Below, one piece after another: positions 25,910-35,070 of a DNA stretch of 64,000 bases (positions within the stretch are counted from its first letter, which is position 1; each line of letters begins with the position of its first letter). The DNA lies in contig PBLU01000012.1 of assembly GCA_002721875.1 (NCBI GenBank), forward strand, positions 1 to 64,000, given 5' to 3'. The position numbers and the translations under genes are program-made. The notes under the pieces were generated by a model. The model made no database searches and was not told where the DNA came from. It saw nothing but the letters and a program-made list of their open reading frames with translations. The DNA is from Chloroflexota bacterium (GTDB taxonomy: Bacteria > Chloroflexota > Dehalococcoidia > UBA1151 > TMED-70).

Positions 25910-26788
25910 ATGCTAAATCAAATAGATAATAAAAAATTCTGGATTTACTTTTCTCTATTTATTTTGACTCTTGTAATAATCCTTACTTTTGGATTTTTAT
26001 TGAGCTTAGAAAGCTTAAACAAAATTTTATTTTTAGGTTTTGAGGCATCTTCAAGTACTAGTTCTTTCTATCTGAATTTTTCTAACCTAATTAGATTGGG
26101 GATAGCTTTTAGTGCAGGTCTAGTAGCAGTTTTTAATCCATGTGGATTTGCTCTTTTATCGGTATATTTTTCATCATTCTTGAAAAATGATGAAAAATTA
26201 TTATTTAATGGCAGTACATCAATTTTTTCAAAAAAATTTCTTGAACCTCTATATATTTCAACTGTTGTTACAGTTGGTTTTATATTAGTTTTTTTTATCT
26301 TTGCATCAATTATTTCTGCCGGTTTTTATAGTATAAGAGATGTGTTTTCATATTTCGGCTTAGTAATCTCTATACTTCTTCTAGGTTATGGTTTTATAGT
26401 TCTTTATGGTGGTAATGTTTATTTCTTAAAATTACAAAAATTAGCATATCTATTTGACTCAAAAAAAAATGGTACATCTAGATTCTATTTTATTTATGGC
26501 GTTTCATATGGAATAACTTCTTTATCATGTACTCTACCTATATTTATGTCTATTGTTTTTAGCCTTTCGAATGTATCTAAATTACAAATACTTTTTATTG
26601 ATTTTATTCTTTTTTCATTAGGGACATGGGTTGCTCTTTTGAGTGTTTCTTTTGGGTTATTATTCTTGAAATTTGTTATAGATAAAGTAAAAATATTTCT
26701 GACGGTTTATAAATATGTTGCTTCAAGTATTTTAATTTTATCAAGTGCTTATTTAATATTTTATTGGATGAGTGAATTTAAAATATAA
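25910..26788 (+). CDS. ccdA: CcdA/DsbD-type thiol-reductant transmembrane protein
   Basis: 292-residue membrane protein of the CcdA (DsbD transmembrane) family, which moves electrons from cytoplasmic thioredoxin to extracytoplasmic thiols for cytochrome c maturation. C78 lies in the hallmark NPCGF, and C207 in TSLSCTLP is the second redox cysteine at the symmetrical position of the second half. About seven helices are seen, the first (12-34) being an extra N-terminal helix ahead of the usual core. It is separated from the ccm operon by two genes but serves the same pathway. It ends about 115 bases before the rpsB operon. Confidence 0.87.
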   Translation: MLNQIDNKKFWIYFSLFILTLVIILTFGFLLSLESLNKILFLGFEASSSTSSFYLNFSNLIRLGIAFSAGLVAVFNPCGFALLSVYFSSFLKNDEKLLFNGSTSIFSKKFLEPLYISTVVTVGFILVFFIFASIISAGFYSIRDVFSYFGLVISILLLGYGFIVLYGGNVYFLKLQKLAYLFDSKKNGTSRFYFIYGVSYGITSLSCTLPIFMSIVFSLSNVSKLQILFIDFILFSLGTWVALLSVSFGLLFLKFVIDKVKIFLTVYKYVASSILILSSAYLIFYWMSEFKI

Positions 26789-26838
26789 AATTTATTCTCA
26801 GATTTACTAAGCATTTTGTGTAAAAAATAAATAATAAT

Positions 26839-26847
26839 TGTTATAAT
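26839..26847 (+). promoter_or_regulatory. Extended -10 promoter of the rpsB operon
   Basis: TG-T-TATAAT (26839-26847) is a perfect extended -10 element. It would start transcription near 26854, leaving a leader of about 50 bases with a small TTTCA/TGAAA hairpin before rpsB. Confidence 0.5.
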
Positions 26848-26904
26848 GATTGTTTGGATTACCGTTTATATTTCAACTAAGTGAAACTAAATTAAGGAAT
26901 AAAT

Positions 26905-27981
26905 TTGACTACAAAGAATGAAAAATTATCAGCATCAATTCAGGAATTATTTGATGCAGGTTCTCATTTTGGACATCCATCTAGGCGATGGAATCCTAAA
27001 ATGACAGAGTATATTCACTCAAAAAGAAATGGCTCTCACATTATAAATTTATCTAAGACTCAAGAAAAGTTATTACAAGCAGTTAACTTTATTGAATCTG
27101 TTATTTCAGATGGTGGTAATTGTATGTTTGTTGGAACTAAAAAGCATGCCCAAAATATCATAAAAGAAAATGCTGAAAGATCTAATTCACTTTATATTAA
27201 TCAAAGATGGCTGGGCGGTTTAATGACTAACTTCAAAACAATTGAGAGAAGACTTGAAAGACTTGTTGAACTTGAAGATTCATTTGCAAAGGGTATTATT
27301 ATCTCTCAGACTAAAAGAGAATCTCAAAAACTCGATACTGAAAGAGGAAGACTTAATAAGTTTTTTTCTGGAATAAAAGAGATGAATGAATTACCTTCTG
27401 TGCTTTATGTAGTAGATATCCATAGAGAAAAAATTGCTGTAGCAGAAGCTAGAAAACTTAATATACCTGTTGTGGCTATGGTTGATACAAATTCAGATCC
27501 TAATCAAGTAGAATATCCTATTCCATCAAATGATGATGGTTTGAGATCAATTCAGCTTATAACTAATATAATCACAGATGCGATAATTTCAGGTCAAGAG
27601 TTATACCAAAAGAAGCAGGAGGATCAACTAGCGGAAGAGGCTGAGCTAGAAAGATTAGAAGCTGAAGCTAGAAATAAAGCCCAAGAACAAGCTGCTAAAA
27701 GACAGTCTAATAATGATTCTAGTGCAAAAGCAGAGCCAGAAGTAAAAGCTGAGCCAGAAGCAAAAGCAGAGCCAGAAGCAAAAGCAGAGCCAGAAGTAAA
27801 AACTGAGCCAAAAGCAAAAGCTGAGCCAAAAGCAAAAGCTCAGCCAAAAGCAAAAGCTGAGCCAAAAGCAAAAGCTGAACCAAAAGCAAAAGCTGAGCCA
27901 AAAGCAAAAGCTAAACCAAAAGCAAAAGCTAAACCAAAAGCAAAAGCTAAGGCAAAAAAAACTGATACTGAAAAAAAATAA
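26905..27981 (+). CDS. rpsB: 30S ribosomal protein S2 with long repeat tail
   Basis: 358 residues. Residues 1-240 are a standard S2 (FDAGSHFGHPSRRWNPKM, NQRWLGGLMTNFKT, and VVDIHREKIAVAEARKLNIPVVAMVDTN, all recognisable). Residues about 275-355 are a low-complexity tail of Ala, Lys, Pro and Glu hexapeptides, absent from E. coli S2. The tail moves from Glu-rich units (KAEPEA) to Lys-rich ones (KAKPKA). TTG start at 26905 with AAGGA upstream. First gene of the translation/lipid/isoprenoid run. The core call is certain; the tail has no known role. Confidence 0.97.
   Translation: MTTKNEKLSASIQELFDAGSHFGHPSRRWNPKMTEYIHSKRNGSHIINLSKTQEKLLQAVNFIESVISDGGNCMFVGTKKHAQNIIKENAERSNSLYINQRWLGGLMTNFKTIERRLERLVELEDSFAKGIIISQTKRESQKLDTERGRLNKFFSGIKEMNELPSVLYVVDIHREKIAVAEARKLNIPVVAMVDTNSDPNQVEYPIPSNDDGLRSIQLITNIITDAIISGQELYQKKQEDQLAEEAELERLEAEARNKAQEQAAKRQSNNDSSAKAEPEVKAEPEAKAEPEAKAEPEVKTEPKAKAEPKAKAQPKAKAEPKAKAEPKAKAEPKAKAKPKAKAKPKAKAKAKKTDTEKK
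27724..27960 (+). repeat. 18-bp tandem repeat array inside rpsB
   Basis: About 13 imperfect copies of an 18-base unit of the type gcaaaagctgagccaaaa, in frame, coding for Lys-Ala-Glu/Lys-Pro-Glu/Lys-Ala. Being a multiple of three, copy-number change would lengthen or shorten the S2 tail without a frameshift. Confidence 0.9.
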
Positions 27982-27998
27982 ATATTTAGGAGAACTCA

Positions 27999-28493
27999 AT
28001 GGTTGAAATAACTGCAAGCTTAATCAAAGAACTTAGAGATAACACTGGTGCAGGTATTATGGATGCAAAAAAAGCACTAGAAGAATCTCAAGGTGATATG
28101 AAAAAAGCTGAAGAATTTCTAAATAAGAAAGGTCTTGCTTCTGTAGAAAAAAGAGCCGGTAGAGCTACAGAAAATGGAATAGTTGAATCATATATTCATA
28201 CTGGGGGTAGAATTGGAGCATTGGTACAATTATCTTGTGAGACTGATTTTGTTGCTAGAACAGATGAATTCTCTAAATGTGCAAAAGAAATTGCTATGCA
28301 AGTTGCTGCAATGAATCCTACCTCTATTACAAAATCTGAAAATTCAGAAGAATCAGAAGATCAGATTTTAGAACTTCAACCTTACATAAGAGATTCATCT
28401 AAAACTGTAGGAGAAGTAGTAAAGGAACTATCCTCAAAAGTTGGAGAAAATATTGTAATCAAGAAAATAAATAGATTTGAAATTGGAAATTAA
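27999..28493 (+). CDS. tsf: Elongation factor Ts, short form
   Basis: 164-residue EF-Ts, the nucleotide-exchange factor for EF-Tu. It has the N-terminal UBA-like helix pair (LIKELRDNTGAGIMDAKKAL) and the core signature LSCETDFVARTDEF. It lacks the second core subdomain and C-terminal module of the 280-residue E. coli protein, as in Thermus and Dehalococcoides. AGGAG precedes the ATG. pyrH starts within its last codons. Confidence 0.96.
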   Translation: MVEITASLIKELRDNTGAGIMDAKKALEESQGDMKKAEEFLNKKGLASVEKRAGRATENGIVESYIHTGGRIGALVQLSCETDFVARTDEFSKCAKEIAMQVAAMNPTSITKSENSEESEDQILELQPYIRDSSKTVGEVVKELSSKVGENIVIKKINRFEIGN

Positions 28494-29214
28494 TAAACCA
28501 AGAAGAATTGTCTTAAAGCTTTCAGGAGAGTCACTGAAAGGAAATCTAGAGTTTGGTCTCCACAGTGAAATTATAAGATCTATTTCAACTGAAATAAAAA
28601 AAGTTTCAAGCCTTAACATACAAGTTTCAATAGTTGTCGGTGGTGGTAATTTTTGGAGAGGTGCGGAATATGAGAAAAGAGGAATGGATAGGTCTACTGC
28701 TGATTATGCAGGTATGTTAGCAACTATAATGAATGCACTAGCACTTCAAGATGAATTAGAAAAAAATGATATTCCAGTTAGAACTCAAACAGCCCTAAAT
28801 CTTCCTTCAGTAGCTGAACCATATATAAGAAGAAAAGCTATTAGGCACTTAGAAAAAGGTAGGCTGGTTCTTTTTGCTGGAGGTACAGGTAATCCTTTTA
28901 TGTCAACAGACACGGCGGCAGCTCTCAGAGCTATTGAAATAAATGCAGACTTATTAATAATGGCTAAAAATGGTATAGATGGTATGTATGATTCAGATCC
29001 TAATTTAAATCAAAGTGCACAAAAGATCGATGAAATTACTCATCATGAAGCTTTGAGTATGAGATTGGCCGCTCTTGATTCGACCGCACTTACATTATGT
29101 ATGGATAATCTTATACCAATAGTTATTTTTGATTTATTTAAAAAAGATAATTTATTAAGTGTGGTATCTGGCGATAAAGTAGGTACCCATATATATACAC
29201 CAAAAAAATCTTAG
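28477..29214 (+). CDS. pyrH: UMP kinase
   Basis: 245-residue amino-acid-kinase-fold enzyme that makes UDP from UMP. Seen: VLKLSGESLKG, VVGGGNFWRG, MDRSTADYAGMLATIMNALALQ and the FAGGTGNPFMSTDTAAALRA block. The start is TTG at 28477, which overlaps tsf by 17 bases; a second TTG two codons later is equally possible, and neither has a clear Shine-Dalgarno sequence. Position after tsf is the standard order. Confidence 0.96.
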   Translation: MKLEINKPRRIVLKLSGESLKGNLEFGLHSEIIRSISTEIKKVSSLNIQVSIVVGGGNFWRGAEYEKRGMDRSTADYAGMLATIMNALALQDELEKNDIPVRTQTALNLPSVAEPYIRRKAIRHLEKGRLVLFAGGTGNPFMSTDTAAALRAIEINADLLIMAKNGIDGMYDSDPNLNQSAQKIDEITHHEALSMRLAALDSTALTLCMDNLIPIVIFDLFKKDNLLSVVSGDKVGTHIYTPKKS

Positions 29215-29244
29215 GTAATATATAAGAAAATATAAGGATTTATT

Positions 29245-29805
29245 ATGGAATTATCAGAGATACTTAGTGATTGTTCAGAAAGAATGAAATCATCGTGTGA
29301 TTTTTTTGTTGAGGATATAAAATCTATTCGTACTGGGAGAGCTACAACAAGTTTATTAGAAAATATTAAAGTTGACTATCACGGATCAATTATGCCTTTG
29401 AATCAACTTGCTCAGATTTCACTAAGCGATCAGAGAAGTATGACTGTTCAACCTTGGGATAAAACTGCTGTTCAAATTATAGCTAAGTCTATACAGAATT
29501 CTGATTTGGGTATAACCCCACAAATTGAGAGTGATTTGATTAGAGTAAATATCCCTCCTATGACTGAGGAGACTAGAAAAGATGTTGTAAAAGTTTTGAA
29601 ACAGCGTTCTGAGCAATCAAAAGTATCAATAAGGAATATCAGAAGAGATGGTCAAGATGAAATCAGAAAACTTGAAAAAGAAGGTAATTGCTCAGAAGAT
29701 GACTCTAGAAGAGCGTCCACTGATTTGCAGAAGATAACGGATGATTCAATAAAAAATATAGAAAATGAAGCTAATTCAAAAGAATCTGAAATAATGCAAG
29801 TATAA
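29245..29805 (+). CDS. frr: Ribosome recycling factor
   Basis: 186-residue RRF. The recognisable blocks are EDIKSIRTGRATTSLL, the tip IPPMTEETRKDVVKV and the C-terminal long helix with KISIRNIRRDGQDE-like sequence. It splits post-termination ribosomes together with EF-G. AAGGA lies upstream. uppS follows after 2 bases, so the two are tightly linked. Length is normal. Confidence 0.97.
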   Translation: MELSEILSDCSERMKSSCDFFVEDIKSIRTGRATTSLLENIKVDYHGSIMPLNQLAQISLSDQRSMTVQPWDKTAVQIIAKSIQNSDLGITPQIESDLIRVNIPPMTEETRKDVVKVLKQRSEQSKVSIRNIRRDGQDEIRKLEKEGNCSEDDSRRASTDLQKITDDSIKNIENEANSKESEIMQV

Positions 29806-29807
29806 TT

Positions 29808-30497
29808 ATGTCTGATAATAATTCTGTCCCCAAACACTTAGCTATTATTATGGATGGAAATGGTAGATGGGCTCTAGAAAAACATCTAGATAGGTCAGAG
29901 GGGCATATTAAGGGTTATCAAAATATAAAATCTATAACTCTTATGGCAAAAAAACTTGGAGTTAAATATCTTACTCTTTTTGCTTTTTCAACTGAAAATT
30001 GGAATAGACCTTTGAAAGAGGTAAATTTCATAATGAATTTAGCTCTTGAGGTAATAATTAAGGAATCAGAAGAACTAAGTCAAAATAATATAAATATAAC
30101 TCATTTGGGTGACAAAAAAAACTTATCAACTGAAATGATTCAAAAAATAAAAAAATCTGAGGAATTAACTAAAAACAACAATGAATTCTTTCTGTCAATA
30201 GCATTTAATTATGGCGCCAGAAACGAAATTATAAATGCAGTTAATAAAATTATACAAAAAAAAATTATCTCCATAGATGAGGAAATTTTTTCTTCAAATC
30301 TGATGAGTAAAGATTATCCTGATCCTGATATGATAATTCGAACAGGTGGTGAAAAAAGGCTTTCAAATTTTCTTTTGTGGCAAGCTGCATATGCTGAGCT
30401 TTATTTTGAAGATAAATTTTGGCCTGATTTTAAAATAAATGATTTAGAAAGAATTATTAGTAATTATTCCCTAAGGAAAAGAAATTTTGGAAATTAG
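29808..30497 (+). CDS. uppS: Undecaprenyl (isoprenyl) diphosphate synthase
   Basis: 229-residue cis-prenyltransferase that makes the lipid carrier for cell-wall synthesis. Catalytic D16 lies in IIMDGNGRWA, followed by AFSTENWNRP, AFNYGARNEI, and the C-terminal DPDMIIRTGGEKRLSNFLLWQ with AYAELYF. It overlaps the next gene, cdsA, by 11 bases. Fed by the MEP pathway genes dxr and ispG a few kilobases downstream. Confidence 0.96.
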   Translation: MSDNNSVPKHLAIIMDGNGRWALEKHLDRSEGHIKGYQNIKSITLMAKKLGVKYLTLFAFSTENWNRPLKEVNFIMNLALEVIIKESEELSQNNINITHLGDKKNLSTEMIQKIKKSEELTKNNNEFFLSIAFNYGARNEIINAVNKIIQKKIISIDEEIFSSNLMSKDYPDPDMIIRTGGEKRLSNFLLWQAAYAELYFEDKFWPDFKINDLERIISNYSLRKRNFGN

Positions 30498-31182
30498 AAA
30501 TAGTTCAAAAAGATTAATCACATCAATTGTTGGAATATTTGTAATGGTACTTGGGTTTGAATTTTTACCCACTATTTCATTTATAAAATTTCTTGGTTTT
30601 ACAATTCATCCTTTGGTTCTAACTGCTTTAATATTATTTTTTATAGAAATAATAAAGCAACTAATTAATAATCTAAAATCTAGGAATTATAAATTTTATT
30701 TATTCATTTTGATTTATATTATTTTTTTTATTCATGTTATTGCTATTGAAAATATGACAGAAAATTGGAAACTTTATTTTTTCTTTGTTCTATTTCAAGT
30801 TTTTTCTGTAGATTCTTTTGGATATATTTTTGGTAAACTTTTTGGGAAATCTAAGCTAAGTTTTCTTGTGAAAATATCACCCAATAAAACTATTGAAGGT
30901 TACATAGGTTCAGTTATATTTGGTTTTTTATTTGGCTTTTTTATTCTTTATTTCTTAAGTAAAAATTATTTGGATGATATAGGAATATTTATAATATTTA
31001 TAACCTCAATAGGAATAGTCATTACAAGTATATTAGGTGATCTAGCAGTTTCAAAAATAAAAAGAATCTTAAGTATTGATGATTTTTCAAATATTTTCTA
31101 TGGTCATGGAGGAATATTGGATAGACTCGATTCAATTTTACCTAGTTTTACTTTCTTTTTTTGGATATTCTTTTTAACATGA
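30487..31182 (+). CDS. cdsA: Phosphatidate cytidylyltransferase
   Basis: 231-residue membrane enzyme making CDP-diacylglycerol. About seven helices; the signature appears as SPNKTIEGYIGS and then LGDLAVSKIKRILSIDD and YGHGGILDRLDS near the C-terminus. The usual KDxxxxxPGHGG reads DDFSNIFYGHGG, so the first Lys and the Pro are replaced. TTG start at 30487 inside uppS. The dxr ATG overlaps its TGA (ATGA). Confidence 0.92.
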   Translation: MEIRNSSKRLITSIVGIFVMVLGFEFLPTISFIKFLGFTIHPLVLTALILFFIEIIKQLINNLKSRNYKFYLFILIYIIFFIHVIAIENMTENWKLYFFFVLFQVFSVDSFGYIFGKLFGKSKLSFLVKISPNKTIEGYIGSVIFGFLFGFFILYFLSKNYLDDIGIFIIFITSIGIVITSILGDLAVSKIKRILSIDDFSNIFYGHGGILDRLDSILPSFTFFFWIFFLT

Positions 31183-32294
31183 AAAAAGTTGTAATAATAG
31201 GTTCTACAGGTTCTATCGGTGAACAAACAATTGATGTACTTAGAAATGAAAGCTCAATTGAAATATTAGGATTAACAGCTGGCAAAAATTTAGAGAAACA
31301 TAAAAATCAGGTCTTGGAATTAAATCCTAAATATTATGATAATTTAGAAAAAAAAGAATATAATATTTCAGGCTCAAATCTTATTGATTCAAAAGATTTA
31401 GTATCTATTGAAGAAGTTGATTTTATCCTTTTTGCTTCATTTGGTTCTGATGCTCATGAAGTAATTTTTAAAGCAGTTAGAAATGGTGTAAATATTGGTC
31501 TAACTAATAAAGAAGTGATAGTCACCTTTGGGCCACTATTGTTTGATATTGCTAAAAAAAATAAAACTAAAATATTTCCTGTTGATTCAGAGCCTTCTGC
31601 TATTTGGCAATGCATCAATGGTGATTATAGAAAAGTATCAAAAATAGTCTTAACTGCTTCTGGTGGAATTTTTAGGGATAAAAGATATGAGGAACTTAGT
31701 AACGTTACTCCTGCTGAAGCAACATCTCATCCAAACTGGAAGATGGGTAAAAAAATTACGGTTGATTCTTCAACTATGATGAATAAAATTTTTGAAATAG
31801 TAGAAACATCATATATGTTTGATATCGATTTTCAAGATATTGATGTCCTAATACACAGAGAAAGTATTGTACATTCAATGGTTGAGTTTATGGATGGTTC
31901 AGTTAAAGCTCAGCTCTCAAAACCTGACATGAAGCTCCCCATTCAATATGCAATTGACTATCCAAACTTTAATTTAGATTACAAAAATAAAATTGATTTT
32001 TCAAAACTTAGTAACTTAACTTTTTCTCCAGTAGATAGGTCTCAATATCCTTGTTATGATTTTTCTTTGGACTATATACTTAGGGGTAATCTATACATCT
32101 CAGCATTATCTATTCTTAATGAAATTCTTGTTAATTTATTTATCGAAGAAAAAATTTCATATATTTCAATTCCGATTTACCTTGAAAAATTTTTATATAA
32201 TGAAAAATTCGATCAAAAATTCACTGTAGATAATATAATTGAAGTAAGAGATTACTTAAAAAATAAAGTTTCTAAAGAAATAAAAATTTTATAA
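31179..32294 (+). CDS. dxr: 1-deoxy-D-xylulose 5-phosphate reductoisomerase
   Basis: 371-residue NADPH-dependent second enzyme of the MEP pathway (DXP to MEP). The NADPH loop GSTGSIGEQT is at the N-terminus, followed by NKEVIV, PVDSEPSAIWQC, ASGGIFRD, HPNWKMGKKITVDSSTMMNK and IHRESIVHSMVEF. I start it at ATG 31179, which overlaps the cdsA stop as ATGA and begins exactly at the family N-terminus; a TTG at 31161 would add six residues. Confidence 0.96.
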   Translation: MKKVVIIGSTGSIGEQTIDVLRNESSIEILGLTAGKNLEKHKNQVLELNPKYYDNLEKKEYNISGSNLIDSKDLVSIEEVDFILFASFGSDAHEVIFKAVRNGVNIGLTNKEVIVTFGPLLFDIAKKNKTKIFPVDSEPSAIWQCINGDYRKVSKIVLTASGGIFRDKRYEELSNVTPAEATSHPNWKMGKKITVDSSTMMNKIFEIVETSYMFDIDFQDIDVLIHRESIVHSMVEFMDGSVKAQLSKPDMKLPIQYAIDYPNFNLDYKNKIDFSKLSNLTFSPVDRSQYPCYDFSLDYILRGNLYISALSILNEILVNLFIEEKISYISIPIYLEKFLYNEKFDQKFTVDNIIEVRDYLKNKVSKEIKIL

Positions 32295-32296
32295 TA

Positions 32297-33850
32297 ATGC
32301 AATTATTTATTAGTGTAATAACATTATCCTTGATGATAACTCCTCTTGTGGTTTTGCATGAATTAGGACATTACTTAACCGCTAAATACTATGGGGTTAG
32401 AGTTTTGGAATTTGGTATTGGATTCCCTCCAAAATTCTTTAGTATATGGACTACTTACAAGGAATTTACATTAGAAAATAATATAGATATATCAAATTTA
32501 AATAGAAATGAAATTATCTATATAAAATTAGATACCAATAGTACAGTTACAAGTTTTTCTAAAACAAGAAATATAGATGATATAAGTAGTTATATCCCAG
32601 TCAAACTAATTGAAATTCTTAATAACAAAATAGGTGTAAAAACTATGTTATGGAGTTTGAATATCATACCATTTGGAGGTTTTGTAAAGTTATTTGGTGA
32701 AGAAAGTAATAAGTCTAAAGACTCTTTGAGTCAAGCATCCAAATTTGGAAGATTCATAATAATTTTTTCAGGTGCTTTCATTAATTTTTTATTACCTTTT
32801 ATAATGATCTTCAGTGTAAATATATTCATAACAGAAAAAGATATTTCAGATGTAGTTATTCAGGGTGTTATGGAAGATTCTCCAGCATATAACTCAGGAC
32901 TAAGATCAGGAGACAAGGTGATTTCCATAAATAATGTTGATGTACACTCTATTTCTGACTTACAAAATATTACGACTAAAAATTTAGGAGATAAATCAAA
33001 CTGGAGAATTTCAAGAGGCATACCTAAAGTATTTATGGGACCTGGAGAAAAGTCTAATTATGATTATTCGGATGATAATTTTTTATCAGTTATGATTGAA
33101 TCTAGATGGGACCCTCCAATTCATAAAATTGGAGAAGATATAACCTTAAATCAAGCAAGATTGTATGATCAGTATTCAGGTACTATTACATATTTTGAAG
33201 TTTCTGACACAGTAAAAGAGGGTTATATACCCTTATCTCAGGCCATAATTTATAATGAAGATGTAAAGATAGGAGAGCAAATTCCAATAGTCTTTGATGA
33301 ATCTGAGGAAGGTATTCCATTAGATTTGGCCAGAAAAATAGATAATAGATCAGGGATTAGAGATACTATTCAAGAAGGATCGGTTGGTATATTAGTAAAC
33401 TCTAATAATTCTAGAAAATATAAAGAAGATTTAAGTGATAATATTTCCAATGCAACAAGAAGTGCGTTTGATATCTATCACTTAAGTTATCTATCAATTA
33501 TTGGGATAATTAATAGATCAAGTAATCCAATATTTGATGGCCCTAGAGCTATTGGTCCAATTGGATTAGGAAAAATTAGTGGAGATGTAGCAACTTCATC
33601 AATCTTAATTTCAGAAAGAATTTTAATTTTATTTACACTTGCTTCCTCAATTAGTCTTTCTCTTGCAGTAATTAATTTGTTACCTTTTCCTGCTTTAGAT
33701 GGAGGTAGGTTGGCATTTCTATTTATTGAAATATTGAGAAGAGGCAAAAAGGTTCCTGAGAGAGTTGAATCATATATTCATGGTCTTGGATTCATTATAC
33801 TAATATTATTGATATTTTATATTTCATTTAGAGATATTTCTAGATTATAG
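32297..33850 (+). CDS. rseP: Site-2 metalloprotease RseP/RasP
   Basis: 517-residue intramembrane zinc protease. The active site HELGH is at residues 21-25 in helix 1. One PDZ domain is clear around GVMEDSPAYNSGLRSGDKVISIN. The third zinc ligand is in FPALDGGRL near the C-terminus, followed by the last helix. There is an insert of about 60 residues after the first helix (residues 55-110) that short homologues lack. It cleaves membrane-bound regulators or signal-peptide remnants. It sits between dxr and ispG, the common gene order. Confidence 0.94.
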   Translation: MQLFISVITLSLMITPLVVLHELGHYLTAKYYGVRVLEFGIGFPPKFFSIWTTYKEFTLENNIDISNLNRNEIIYIKLDTNSTVTSFSKTRNIDDISSYIPVKLIEILNNKIGVKTMLWSLNIIPFGGFVKLFGEESNKSKDSLSQASKFGRFIIIFSGAFINFLLPFIMIFSVNIFITEKDISDVVIQGVMEDSPAYNSGLRSGDKVISINNVDVHSISDLQNITTKNLGDKSNWRISRGIPKVFMGPGEKSNYDYSDDNFLSVMIESRWDPPIHKIGEDITLNQARLYDQYSGTITYFEVSDTVKEGYIPLSQAIIYNEDVKIGEQIPIVFDESEEGIPLDLARKIDNRSGIRDTIQEGSVGILVNSNNSRKYKEDLSDNISNATRSAFDIYHLSYLSIIGIINRSSNPIFDGPRAIGPIGLGKISGDVATSSILISERILILFTLASSISLSLAVINLLPFPALDGGRLAFLFIEILRRGKKVPERVESYIHGLGFIILILLIFYISFRDISRL

Positions 33851-33864
33851 AAAGTGGAGAAAAA

Positions 33865-35070
33865 ATGAGAAAAATTACCCATGTGGTAAATGTAGGCAAT
33901 GTAAAAGTTGGAGGTAATAATCCAATTGTCGTACAATCTATGACAGATACTGATACTGCTGATGTAAATAAAACAGTAAATCAAATTCAGGAATTATATA
34001 ATGCAGGCTCAGAGCTTGTAAGAGTAACTGTAAATAATATTGAATCTGCTAAAGCAATAACTGATATAAAGAATATATTAACTGATAAGGGTATAAATGT
34101 GCCTATAATTGGAGATTTTCATTTTATTGGCCATAAGATCTTAAGATCAGTTCCTAGTTGTGCTGAGAATCTAGATAAGTATAGAATAAATCCAGGTAAT
34201 TTAGGAACAGGAAATAGAAAAGATGATAATTTTAAAACCTTTATAGATATCGCTAAAGATCTAAATAAGCCAGTTCGAATTGGAGTTAACGCAGGATCTC
34301 TAGATCAAGAACTATTAGATATAAAGATGGAAGAAAATAATAAATTAAAAGTACCCAAGAGTGCAGAAGAAGTAGAATCAGAAGCATTAATTTCAAGTGC
34401 AATTATTTCATATGAAAAAGCAATTGATTTCGGATTAAGTAAAAATAATATTATTATTTCGTGTAAGGTTTCTAGACTAAATCAGATGGTACACTGCTAC
34501 AGAGAAATTTCTAAACAATGTTCTGCTCCTCTGCATTTAGGTTTAACTGAAGCAGGTTTAGGAATGAAATCAATTGTTGCTACTTCAGCAGCATTATCTA
34601 TCTTGATTGAAGAAGGGATAGGAGATACGATTAGATCTTCTCTTACTCCTGAGGTGGGAGCTCTTAGGTCCAGGGAAGTTGAATTATGCCAAGAAATTTT
34701 ACAATCTTTAGGTATAAGAACCTTTAAACCTCAAGTAACTGCTTGTCCAGGTTGTGGAAGGACTACCTCAACTTATTTTCGAGAATTAGCTTCAGAAATA
34801 AAAGATCATTTAGATCGTAAGAATAAAGAATGGAAAAAAGATTTTCCTGGCTCTGAAGAGTTAAAAGTTGCAGTTATGGGATGTGTTGTTAATGGACCAG
34901 GTGAATCAAAAGCAGCAAATATAGGAGTTTCTTTACCAGGTTCTGGTGAAAATCCTGTAGCTCCTGTGTTTATAGATGGGAAAAAAGTGAAGATTCTTAA
35001 AGGGCAAAATATATCTAATGAGTTTATTGAAATGGTAGAAACTTATGTTCAAAATAAATGGGGGATATAA
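33865..35070 (+). CDS. ispG: 4-hydroxy-3-methylbut-2-enyl-diphosphate synthase (IspG)
   Basis: 401-residue Fe-S enzyme of the MEP pathway, the compact bacterial form with a TIM barrel and a C-terminal [4Fe-4S] domain. Cluster cysteines are in TACPGCGRT and in GCVVNGPGE. The barrel start PIVVQSMTDTDT and GDFHF are clear. It works with dxr upstream and with ispH at 62.8 kb. Preceded by GTGGAG; proS follows with no gap. Confidence 0.96.
   Translation: MRKITHVVNVGNVKVGGNNPIVVQSMTDTDTADVNKTVNQIQELYNAGSELVRVTVNNIESAKAITDIKNILTDKGINVPIIGDFHFIGHKILRSVPSCAENLDKYRINPGNLGTGNRKDDNFKTFIDIAKDLNKPVRIGVNAGSLDQELLDIKMEENNKLKVPKSAEEVESEALISSAIISYEKAIDFGLSKNNIIISCKVSRLNQMVHCYREISKQCSAPLHLGLTEAGLGMKSIVATSAALSILIEEGIGDTIRSSLTPEVGALRSREVELCQEILQSLGIRTFKPQVTACPGCGRTTSTYFRELASEIKDHLDRKNKEWKKDFPGSEELKVAVMGCVVNGPGESKAANIGVSLPGSGENPVAPVFIDGKKVKILKGQNISNEFIEMVETYVQNKWGI

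Noticed and set aside
27724..27960. Regular repeats as a possible CRISPR array
   Set aside because: The units are 18 bp, adjacent without spacers and in frame inside rpsB; this is a coding tandem repeat.
27655..28017. 120-residue minus-strand frame rich in Phe, Cys and Trp
   Set aside because: It is the reverse complement of the rpsB repeat tail; periodic composition, no ribosome site.
31161..31178. Six-residue N-terminal extension of Dxr from TTG
   Set aside because: ATG 31179 fits the family N-terminus and the ATGA coupling with cdsA.
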